Source: JBOGED01 sp050743625
Lineage (GTDB): Bacteria > Actinomycetota > Nitriliruptoria > Euzebyales > Egibacteraceae
Direction: 5' to 3'
Assembly: GCA_050743625.1 (NCBI GenBank)
Contig: JBOGED010000261.1
Location: 1 to 15,979 of the forward strand
Length of the DNA: 15,979 nt
The notes below the pieces were generated by a model. The model had not been told where the DNA came from. It saw only the letters and a program-made list of their open reading frames with translations, and did not search any database. A program made the position numbers and the translations under genes. This document shows positions 1-6,684 of this stretch, in pieces (the stretch's first letter is position 1; each line of letters begins with the position of its first letter).

Positions 1-126
1 AAAGGGAGTGATACCCCTCACCTAACCGCCGTGGGGACTTCTGATGGCCGCCAGTGGGGAGATCTCGTGGCCATCAGCGGGGAGAACTCATGACCGCCTA
101 CGGGGAATTCTCAATGGCCATTGACA
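1..126 (-). mobile_element. terminal repeats of an IS21-like insertion element, left-edge partial
   Basis: Four direct repeats with an exact 23-bp period start at 31, 54, 77 and 100. Each begins (G/A)(T/C)GGGGA and continues with a CTC-ATGGCC-like core. On the minus strand the block opens with TGTCAATGGCCATTGA (about 126 to 111). Actinobacterial IS21-family elements carry multiple terminal repeats of this kind between their TG-starting tip and istA, so I infer that the tip lies near 126 and the transposase lies off the left edge, read leftwards. A GTG at 21 on the minus strand could be its start, but only seven codons are visible and there is no clear Shine-Dalgarno. The identity rests on the repeat pattern, since no transposase sequence can be seen. 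Confidence 0.55.
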
Positions 127-494
127 CGCACGCGAGCATTCGGCTGAAGCGTGTGGATACCGAGCGACATGGAGCAGCCGTCTGCCGCACCGTAAAGGCG
201 ATGACGAATCGCGAGGCCGTCGATCCGTGGCGTGCGGCTGTGGTCTGGGCATGGTTGCGGAGATTCTAAGTCGCACCCTCTGGTTGACGTCCACCCGTGA
301 GCTCCACTTCTTATGGATTGAGGCCAAGCCAGGGTAGGTCATGGGTGTGACACAAGGCGACGGCTCGGACGAGCGCGGGTCACCCACCGAACCTCTCGAG
401 CAACGGCTTCTCGATTTGGGGTGCCGACCTGTCCTACCACGTCCCTGTCCTACCACGTCCCTGTCTCGCACCTCACCGGCCCCCATATCGAACG
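127..494. other. gene-poor stretch next to the IS-like end
   Basis: Short open frames exist on both strands here (for example 54-269 plus and 88-486 minus). They are rich in Arg, Ser and Pro, run into the IS-like repeats, and lack ribosome binding sites or any recognisable motif. The only structured element seen is the 16-bp tandem duplication at 431-462. The stretch may be the remnant of a gene interrupted by the element, but no family could be recognised. Confidence 0.5.
431..462. repeat. perfect 16-bp tandem duplication
   Basis: GTCCTACCACGTCCCT occurs at 431-446 and again without a gap or mismatch at 447-462. It lies just beyond the 3' end of the broken peptidase gene on the minus strand. 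Two copies suggest a recent slippage or duplication event. No function is implied by the sequence. Confidence 0.9.
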
Positions 495-1701
495 CTATGA
501 AAGTGGTCGCGGGTCCTGCTCGGTCTCTAGGTCGGTCGGGAGCAGCTGTTCGGTGAGCAGGCGCCGTATCCGGTCGTCACGGTCAGGGCTGTTCAGCCAC
601 GAGTTCAGCAGGCGCCACCCGTGGAAGTAGCCGAGGACATAGATGTCCATACCTGGTGCGTTGAGGGAGTTGCGTGCCGGGCCGAGTTCGGCCTCGTTGA
701 GCAGCGCCCATCGGGACAGGTAGTCGACGATCTCCGTGTCGGGGCGGCCCTGCGCCGCCAGGAAGGCCGTGTTGCCCCAGGCCCCCCAGAGCACGGTCTT
801 CGCGTGGTGGATCGCGGCGAAGTCGCTGCCGTCAGGCCGGATACCTTGCTCGGTGAGGATGTTGTCGGCCAGCCAGGCTTGGGCCTGGTCGTCGGGGAAG
901 AGGATGCCCTGGGCGTGCAGGCCGAGCCCTTCGCTGATCACGAACGACGGCGAGAGCATGAACCGGACCCGCTGGTCGAGGCGGCCTTGCTCGTTGACCA
1001 GATGGATCTCCTTGAGCAGCGACTCGGCGATGTGCCCGGGGTGGCCTTCGTGTGTGACCACGTACAGCAGGTCGGCCAGGTTGAACGGAAGGCTGCTGTT
1101 GATGTAGATCGTCGATCTCAGTCCGCCGTGGTGATGCCCGGCCGCCAGGAAATGCCAACCGGCAATCGACGACCTCGTCCGGCGGCAGGGGCACGATGAG
1201 GTTGGTGCGAGCGCGCGTCTCAGCCACCGCCTTGCCCACCAGCCCCGGCAGCCGCTCCATCTGCGCTGACGCCAGGCTGTGCGCCTCCCAAGCATGCAGC
1301 CGATCGGTCAGTGACCCGCTCGTCTTCGGCAGCGCCTCGTCCAGCTGCGCGTGCGCCGCCTCGAGCTGCGATTCCGGCACCCACTCGGGCTCCATCCCCA
1401 AGCACTGGCGGGCGTAGCCGGGCAGCGGCAGGTTCTCGCCGGCCAGGCGGCGCGCGACGGCTCGCATCGCGCGGACCTGCCCGGCCAGGTAGGCGTCGAA
1501 GGGGAGGTCGTCCAGCAGACGATCGGCGTCGTCGGCAAGCCGGCCTGGGAGTGGTGGGTCTTCTGCCTCCACCTCCGCGCTCCACTCGTCTGGTCCCTGG
1601 TAAATGAGGACAGTTCCCCCGGCGGTCTTGGTGACCCAGCGGTTGATGCGCAAGGCCAGCATCGCGTAGGCACGCAACCATGCCTGTGCGGTCGCGGTCA
1701 T
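495..1701 (-). pseudogene. DUF885-like zinc metallopeptidase, frameshifted
   Basis: The first half reads from ATG at 1701, preceded by GGAGGG six bases upstream, and begins MTATAQAWLRAYAML. It stays family-like until roughly DEVVD near 1165. The second half continues in a shifted frame from about GWHFLAAGHHHGG, through INSSLPFN and the motif THEGHPGH near 1040, to the stop at 495. HEGxPGH is the zinc-site signature of DUF885 proteins, which are predicted metallohydrolases of unknown substrate. The whole span is 1,207 nt, that is 402 codons plus one base, so a single extra base around 1150-1175 would explain the break. No slippery heptamer is seen there, so a mutation or sequencing error is more likely than programmed frameshifting. 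The gene is divergent from a TetR regulator and probably under its control. If the frame were restored it would make a protein of about 401 residues, a plausible full length. Confidence 0.8.
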
Positions 1702-1743
1702 AAGCCCTCCGTTTCTCGATAGAATGCCTCTCGCCAGCGTAGT

Positions 1744-1761
1744 TGTACGGTTCTTCGTACA
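1744..1761. promoter_or_regulatory. TetR-type operator between divergent genes
   Basis: TGTACG-gttctt-CGTACA is a perfect inverted repeat with 6-bp arms and a 6-bp spacer. It sits in the 78-bp gap between the peptidase gene (start 1701) and the TetR gene (start 1780), 18 bp before the GTG. Position and symmetry suit a site through which the regulator controls itself and the divergent gene. The right arm could serve as a weak -35 (CGTACA on the minus strand) with CATTCT 17 bp further as -10 for the peptidase gene, but the matches are poor. Confidence 0.75.
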
Positions 1762-1779
1762 GTGCACGAAGGGGGCTGA

Positions 1780-2478
1780 GTGCCCAAACCGCGACCACCC
1801 CAGACCGTTTGGTTCCGTGACGAGCAGCGCCCCCGCAAACCACGGCTGTCCCAGGAGCGGATCATTCAGGCGGCCATCGAGCTGCTGGACGCCGAGGGGG
1901 TGGACGGCTTTTCCATGCGCCGTCTCGCCGCCCGCCTGGACGCTGGCACGATGTCGCTGTATGCGTACGTCGCGGCCAAGGAGGACGTGCTCGACCTCGC
2001 CCTGGACGCGGTCATGGCGGAGATCGAGGTGGAAGGGACCGCCGACGCACCTTGGCGCGCCATACTCACCCGCCAGCTGGTAGAGAGTCGGCAGGTGATG
2101 CGACGTCACCCGTGGATCCCTGGATTGATCGGCACCCGCCCGCTGCTCGGCCCCACTGCCCTGGCCCGCTCCGAGCTGTTCTACACCGCGCTCACCCGGG
2201 CCGGACTCGATGGCCCGCGGCTCATCGCCGCCGTGGGAGCCCTGACCTTCTACGTGAACGGGTACGTTGCCGCGGAGAACGTCTGGCGATCTTGGGTTGG
2301 TGACCCCTCTCAGGAAGCCGAGCTGCGCCGCCAAGTGCAAGAACACATCGCAAAACACGCCGATCTCTACCCGACGCTGTCCCAGCACGCACAGCTCGAC
2401 AACGCCGACTTCGACGGCGGGTTCGCCCTCGGCCTGAAGATCATCCTGGACGGGATCGAGGCCCAGCTCGTGGAGTGA
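1780..2478 (+). CDS. TetR-family transcriptional regulator
   Basis: This 232-residue protein has the TetR plan. An N-terminal helix-turn-helix covers roughly residues 25-70 (RIIQAAIELLDAEG, then FSMRRLAARLDAG and the recognition-helix end SLYAYVAAKEDVLD), followed by a helical ligand-binding half. The C-terminal part resembles the tetracycline-repressor-like group (TetR_C_1). The start is GTG at 1780, with AAGGGGG a few bases upstream. It is divergent from the frameshifted DUF885-like peptidase, and the shared gap holds a perfect palindrome, so local autoregulation and control of the peptidase gene is the natural inference. The ligand is unknown. The 3' end faces a long hairpin. Nothing in the protein looks broken, although its presumed target gene is, so it may now regulate only itself or distant genes. 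Confidence 0.9.
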   Translation: MPKPRPPQTVWFRDEQRPRKPRLSQERIIQAAIELLDAEGVDGFSMRRLAARLDAGTMSLYAYVAAKEDVLDLALDAVMAEIEVEGTADAPWRAILTRQLVESRQVMRRHPWIPGLIGTRPLLGPTALARSELFYTALTRAGLDGPRLIAAVGALTFYVNGYVAAENVWRSWVGDPSQEAELRRQVQEHIAKHADLYPTLSQHAQLDNADFDGGFALGLKIILDGIEAQLVE

Positions 2479-2540
2479 TCACCCTTCAGGATTCCCGCTG
2501 CCTTCCTTCACAGTGCGGCACCCGGAGCTCGGTCGATGCG

Positions 2541-2588
2541 GCATCGTGCAGAGTTAGGCCGGCATACCGGCATAACTCTGCACAGTGC
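2541..2588. terminator. long inverted repeat, probable bidirectional terminator
   Basis: The core has perfect 10-bp arms, TGCAGAGTTA (2547-2556) and TAACTCTGCA (2573-2582), with inner arms GCCGG (2558-2562) and CCGGC (2567-2571) around a CATA loop. One G/A mismatch separates the arm blocks. Pairing continues outwards with gaps to GCA/TGC at 2541 and 2588. It lies between the convergent 3' ends of the TetR gene (2478) and the deaminase gene (2637). There is no U-tract, which is common for actinobacterial hairpin terminators. A palindromic mobile-element remnant is a less likely alternative. Confidence 0.65.
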
Positions 2589-2609
2589 AGGAAAATGCCG
2601 GCTGGCGCC

Positions 2610-2633
2610 GACCCGCCGACCCGCCGACCCGCG
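2610..2633. repeat. short 8-bp tandem repeat, three copies
   Basis: GACCCGCC is repeated at 2610 and 2618, with a third copy at 2626 that differs in its last base. It lies in the gap just past the stop of the deaminase gene. This is likely slippage in GC-rich spacer DNA. Confidence 0.75.
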
Positions 2634-2636
2634 ACC

Positions 2637-3614
2637 TCAAGCGCCTCGTTCCCAGTCGGCGATCGCCGTGCGGGCGCGTGCCTTCGTGCCTGGCGGGGCG
2701 GTGCTGGCGAGGATGGAGGTGAGCGCGATCCGAGCGAGCTGGTGGTCGTCGAGGTGCAGGCGGTCGCGGCAGGCCTCGTACTCGCCCAGCAGGGTGGTGC
2801 GGAACAGCAGGGGCCCGTCGGCGTTGACGCTGCAGGCCACGCCCTTGGCGAGCAACTCGGGGAGAGGATGCCGGTCCCAGCTGGTGACGCCGAGGGCGAC
2901 GTTGGAGGACGGGCAGACGTCCAAGCACGTCCCATCGCGGGCAAGCCGGGCGATCAGGTTCGCATCCTCGACGGCGCGGATGCCGTGTTGGATCCGGTCC
3001 GCGCCCAGGGCATCGAGTGCCCCGCGGACGGAGAGCGGGCCGGAGAACTCTCCCGCGTGCGGGACCCTCAGCAGGCCGACATCCCGTGCGATCGCGAACG
3101 ACCCAGCGAACAGCTCCGGCGAGTGGCGCTCGTCGCCGCCCAACCCGAACCCGACCACCCCGTGCTCGGCGTACCGGCTGGCCAGGCGAGCCGCACGTGC
3201 CGCCTCGGCTGGGCCGTGCTCACGCGTGGCGGAGATCACCAGGCCCACCCCCACACCCGTCCGGACGGCGGCATCGGCGGCGGCATCGAGGAGCAGCTCC
3301 AGCGTCGCCTCGTCGCTGCCGGTGATCGCTCGGTAGCTCACGAGCGTGGTCTGTGGCTCGACCCACACCGCGCCGTCATCCCGAGCATCCTCGACCATCT
3401 CCCACACCAGCCGGCGAAGATCCTCCGGGCGCCGCAGCACGGCCCCGGCCCCGTGGTAGCTCGCCGCGAACGCGCCGAACGACGCCCATGTTTCCACGTC
3501 CGGTGGCAGCTCGATACCGGTGCGGCGGGCGAGCTCAGCGCATGTATGCGGCCGCATCGCCGCGGTCAGATGCAGGTGCAGATGAGCCTTGGGTAGGCTC
3601 CGAAGCGGTTTCAC
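2637..3614 (-). CDS. adenosine-deaminase-family hydrolase, atypical active site
   Basis: This 325-residue TIM-barrel amidohydrolase has the metal and catalytic residues of adenosine deaminase in order: HLHLHL near the N-terminus (H13 and H15), VPHAGE (H186, general acid E189), RIQHGIRAVED (H210) and NADGP (D266). Two features are unusual. The H-x-H-L-(D/E)-G motif reads HLHLTA, losing the residues that hold the ribose 5'-OH. The NTDDP motif reads NADGP, so the second Asp, which contacts the purine ring, is Gly. The enzyme probably still binds zinc but may act on something other than adenosine. The start is GTG at 3614, overlapping the TGA of the upstream glycosyltransferase gene by four bases (GTGA), which implies translational coupling in one operon. 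A purine-salvage role is less likely given this partner. An actinobacterial ADA paralogue group with HLHLHFTG-type motifs is the closest I recall. Confidence 0.85.
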   Translation of the reverse strand: MKPLRSLPKAHLHLHLTAAMRPHTCAELARRTGIELPPDVETWASFGAFAASYHGAGAVLRRPEDLRRLVWEMVEDARDDGAVWVEPQTTLVSYRAITGSDEATLELLLDAAADAAVRTGVGVGLVISATREHGPAEAARAARLASRYAEHGVVGFGLGGDERHSPELFAGSFAIARDVGLLRVPHAGEFSGPLSVRGALDALGADRIQHGIRAVEDANLIARLARDGTCLDVCPSSNVALGVTSWDRHPLPELLAKGVACSVNADGPLLFRTTLLGEYEACRDRLHLDDHQLARIALTSILASTAPPGTKARARTAIADWERGA

Positions 3615-4828
3615 CGTCTTACGAGGGCGCGGCTTGGGGCTTGGAGCGCCTGTTGCAGGCCAGCGCCGAAACGGGCGGCCATCTGCTCGATGGAGTACTC
3701 ACGCGCGCTGACCCGGCAGCCTTCGACCAGGCGCTGGCGTCGCGCATCGTCCCGGAGCAGCTCGGTGACCGTGAATGCGTAGCCGTGTATGTCCGTGCCG
3801 CGGGGCAGGATCACGCAATCCTTGCCGTGGGTGAGGTAGTCGATCTCGACGCCGTGCCGGTTGTCGTCGATGGTGACCATTGGTGTCTCTAGCGCGAAAG
3901 AGTCGAGCGTGACAAGTCCAACCCCCCCAGGCATCAGCAGCAGCTTCGCGAGCTTGAAGTACGGCAACGTCTGCTCCCCGAACAACGGCCCCAACTCGTG
4001 AATCCAGGGATTCTCCGCAGCCGCCTGCGCAACGACGTGGGCATCCGGTCCGGTGCCGATGAACAGGACATGGAAGTCAGGCACCAGCTCGCGGATGCGC
4101 TTGCAGGCGTTGACCAGGAAAGGCAGCTGCTTCAGGTCGTACATCGCGCCGCAGTAGATGGCGATGTTGTCGGTGTCCAACCCGAGCCGGTCGCGAACAC
4201 CGGCGAGATCAGCAGCGGTGATGAGGGCCGACTGCTCAATCAACGTGCGGGTGTCAATCGCGTTGCGGACGACGGTGATCCGTCCGCCGGGGAACCCGAG
4301 TTGGCGCACGAGGGCCGCCGAGTAGTCGTTGTAGGCGAACCACCAGTGCACGTGCCGGGACATCTGCCGCTTGATCGACTCGCCGAGCCCTGAGCTCGTC
4401 GCCGGATCCATGTTGCGGCCGTGGCCCCAGAACGCCAGCCTCTGCCGGCCGAGAACCTGCTCGGCGAAGAGCGGGTAGATAAGGAGATCACGCGTTTGCT
4501 GCTGGACGACCATGAGGTCGGCGTCGCGAACGAGGCGCAATGCCGGCTGCCATACGAGATGCTTACGGCCCACGGGGAGAAAGCGATTCTCGATGCGTTC
4601 CGCCCAGTCGAGCGTGACCGCGAGCTGCCTGCGAGCGACATCGGGGTGCGGCTGTCCGTGGATGACGCTGAGCTCGATCCCGCGGGAGTCAAGGTCGTTG
4701 CGCAGGGCTTCGTTGAATGCCGCACGGTAACGCGTGATCCACGAGTAGATGAGCGCTACCCGTGGCCTCCGTACAGATTGGGTTTGCTTTCCTCCGTTAC
4801 GCGGAGATCCGTGCCATGGTGCGACCAT
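3611..4828 (-). CDS. GT4-like glycosyltransferase (GT-B fold)
   Basis: This 405-residue protein has a two-domain GT-B layout. The N-terminal part begins after a 20-residue tail with RPRVALIYSWITRYRAAFNEAL. The C-terminal nucleotide-binding domain contains VVRNAIDTRTL, NIAIYCGAMYDLKQLPFLV, VLFIGTGPD and a GVGLVTLDSFALETPMV segment, which matches the acceptor-retaining GT4 signature with Asp where Glu is usual. It is predicted to move a sugar from an NDP-sugar donor onto a lipid carrier, glycan or small molecule on the cytoplasmic side of the membrane. No signal peptide or membrane span is seen. The ATG at 4828 has a strong GGGGGAG (minus strand, 4841 to 4835) six bases upstream. It overlaps the deaminase gene by four bases and is divergent from the beta-helix gene across 113 bp. 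Donor and acceptor cannot be read from the sequence. Confidence 0.88.
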   Translation of the reverse strand: MVAPWHGSPRNGGKQTQSVRRPRVALIYSWITRYRAAFNEALRNDLDSRGIELSVIHGQPHPDVARRQLAVTLDWAERIENRFLPVGRKHLVWQPALRLVRDADLMVVQQQTRDLLIYPLFAEQVLGRQRLAFWGHGRNMDPATSSGLGESIKRQMSRHVHWWFAYNDYSAALVRQLGFPGGRITVVRNAIDTRTLIEQSALITAADLAGVRDRLGLDTDNIAIYCGAMYDLKQLPFLVNACKRIRELVPDFHVLFIGTGPDAHVVAQAAAENPWIHELGPLFGEQTLPYFKLAKLLLMPGGVGLVTLDSFALETPMVTIDDNRHGVEIDYLTHGKDCVILPRGTDIHGYAFTVTELLRDDARRQRLVEGCRVSAREYSIEQMAARFGAGLQQALQAPSRALVRR

Positions 4829-4941
4829 CTAATACTCCCCCATATCCCACCTTCATGTTGAAGTGTAACCATTTCGGGTGCCGGATAGCGTGAGGGTTGT
4901 ACGCTAGCAGCTGGCGGAATTCCGGGATTACGGGGCAGTGC

Positions 4942-6681
4942 ATGAGCGTAAATGGTTCACCTCCACCAGGAGGCGTCGGCAAGACCGGGGCATGGCGCTC
5001 GGGGGGGATCTTGCTGGCGGTCATCGTGGTGGCCGCGTTGGTTGTCGGCCTGTTCCGGCAGCTCCAGGGATCGGATCCAGGACCGGCTGACCAAGGCGGG
5101 AGGGCGAGCGCCAGGGGACCGGCCTCCGTGGCCGGGACTCCCTTGGCCGTGACCCCTCCGCCGCCTCAGCCGTGTGACGGCGTCCCTGTTCAGCCCGGTG
5201 ACGACCTGCAGGCCGCCGTCGACGCCCATCCCGAAGGCACAGAGTTCTGCCTGAGCGCCGGCGTCCACCGGCTGGCGACCGCGGTACCGAAGAACGATCA
5301 GCGGTTTATCGGAGAGGGGACGCGCACCGTCCTGTCCGGCGCGCGCGTCCTGTCACCGGCGGACGCCCGGCGTGACGACTCCGGCCGGTTCTACTGGGAG
5401 GATCAGACCCAGCAGAGCAGGCCGTGGGGTGAACTGGTCGGTCGGGCTCGTGGCGAGGCGCCGAACCCCGGGGACCGGTTCAACGAAGAGCTGTTCGTCA
5501 CGGCCTCGGGGGACCCCGCGGATCCGCCGGTGCGGTATCAACGGATCATGGAGCTGGGCGATCTCGAGCCCGGAAAATGGTTCTTCGACTACCGGGCTGA
5601 CCGGATCTACATCGCGGAGGATCCCGCGGATCTCGGGCTGATCGAGACCTCGGTGATCCCCAAGTCGCTCGACGCTCCCGACGACGCGCCACCGCGCGGC
5701 GTGGTCGTCGAGAACCTGGTGGTCGAGAAGTACGCGTCACCAGCCCAGGACGCATCGCTGTCGAATGAGCGCGCCACCGACTGGGACATTCGCTACGTCA
5801 CGGCCCGCTACAGCCACGGGGCGGGGATCGACCTCGGTCCCGGGACGTTGATGGAGCACTCCCTGGTCCACCACATGGGCCAGGAGGGGTTGACCGGTGG
5901 CGGTGAGGCCCTCAACCGACCCACGGTGTTGCGTCACAGCGAGATCGCCCATAACAAGACGCTCTCGTTCGACCCAGTCTGGGAAGCCGGCGGCGCCAAG
6001 TTCTTCCGCGTGTTCGGCAAGGGCATGATCGTGGAGAACTCCTGGTTCCACCACAACAGGGGTACCGGGTTGTGGTTCGACATCGACAACTACAACGTCA
6101 TCATCCGCTCGAACCGCTTCGAGGCCAACGACCGGTGGGGGTTGTTCTACGAGGTCTCCCGGCAGGGGGAGATCTACTGGAACGAGGCGTTCGACAACCG
6201 CCGAGGCCCCGAGGACGGCCGCTTGGGAGGCGCGGGGATCGCCATCTCGAACAGCGCCGATGTCAGGGTGTACGAGAACGTCGTGTACAACAACGACAAT
6301 GGCATCTACGTCAAGGAAGACCGCGAGGTGACGCGCTGGGCGCCTGACTCGTACCGTGAGGGCTTGCCGCACATCGAAAACGTCCATATCTACAACAACG
6401 ACATCGCGATGGGGTTGGGCGTGACGGGAATGGAGGTCGAAAACGGGGACGGAGTTGGGTACTGGGACCAGACCAACGTCTCGTTCTTCGACAATACCTA
6501 CCGGTTGAGGCACGGCGAGGACCAATTCATCGGCAGAGGGAACGAGCTCTACACGTTTGACGAGTGGCAAGAGCTCGGTCAGGACACGAACGGAGCGGCG
6601 CTCCCCGTCAACGTGGGCGACGGCGCGTTCCCGAGCGGCGCGAAGGTCTTCGCGAAAACCGAGTACGGCGCTCGCTCGTAG
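4942..6681 (+). CDS. membrane-anchored right-handed parallel beta-helix protein
   Basis: This 579-residue protein has a short cytoplasmic head, one hydrophobic span at about residues 22-38 (ILLAVIVVAALVVGLF), a Pro/Gly-rich linker and an extracellular part. From about residue 75 there is a Cys-bounded segment (CDGVPVQPGDDLQAAVDAH to EFCLSAGVHR) typical of the cap of these proteins. From about 250 to 520 come beta-helix rungs such as VVVENLVVEKY, MIVENSWFHHNRGTGLWF, VIIRSNRFEAND and VRVYENVVYNNDNGIYV. Such folds occur in polysaccharide lyases, epimerases and glycan-binding proteins, but I cannot identify a catalytic set. Among sugar genes it plausibly trims, epimerises or binds a surface glycan. 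ATG at 4942 is chosen because the upstream TTG at 4897 has a GAGGG that is too close. The ribosome site of the ATG is weak, so the start is uncertain. The gene ends three bases before the convergent DUF4910 gene. Confidence 0.85.
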   Translation: MSVNGSPPPGGVGKTGAWRSGGILLAVIVVAALVVGLFRQLQGSDPGPADQGGRASARGPASVAGTPLAVTPPPPQPCDGVPVQPGDDLQAAVDAHPEGTEFCLSAGVHRLATAVPKNDQRFIGEGTRTVLSGARVLSPADARRDDSGRFYWEDQTQQSRPWGELVGRARGEAPNPGDRFNEELFVTASGDPADPPVRYQRIMELGDLEPGKWFFDYRADRIYIAEDPADLGLIETSVIPKSLDAPDDAPPRGVVVENLVVEKYASPAQDASLSNERATDWDIRYVTARYSHGAGIDLGPGTLMEHSLVHHMGQEGLTGGGEALNRPTVLRHSEIAHNKTLSFDPVWEAGGAKFFRVFGKGMIVENSWFHHNRGTGLWFDIDNYNVIIRSNRFEANDRWGLFYEVSRQGEIYWNEAFDNRRGPEDGRLGGAGIAISNSADVRVYENVVYNNDNGIYVKEDREVTRWAPDSYREGLPHIENVHIYNNDIAMGLGVTGMEVENGDGVGYWDQTNVSFFDNTYRLRHGEDQFIGRGNELYTFDEWQELGQDTNGAALPVNVGDGAFPSGAKVFAKTEYGARS

Positions 6682-6684
6682 GCC

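Noticed and set aside
431..462. Possible CRISPR repeats
   Set aside because: There are only two copies, directly adjacent with no spacer.
88..486. Minus-strand frame across the IS-like repeats and gene-poor stretch
   Set aside because: It is Arg/Ser/Pro-rich, crosses terminal repeats, and has no Shine-Dalgarno or recognisable domain.
1145..1180. Programmed ribosomal frameshift in the DUF885-like gene
   Set aside because: No slippery run, stimulatory hairpin or known precedent in the family is visible. Mutation or sequencing error is simpler.
832..2388. Long minus-strand open frame of 518 codons
   Set aside because: Its first 230 residues are antisense to the TetR gene and lack protein character. 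Only the part from 1701 down is real, as the first half of the frameshifted peptidase.
2475..3596. Plus-strand open frame of 373 codons
   Set aside because: It is the shadow of the deaminase gene on the opposite strand. It has no ribosome site or motif, while the minus-strand frame has the full deaminase signature.
5737..6570. Minus-strand open frame of 277 codons
   Set aside because: It is antisense to the beta-helix gene, is Val-rich from complementing Asn/Asp codons, and shows no family features.
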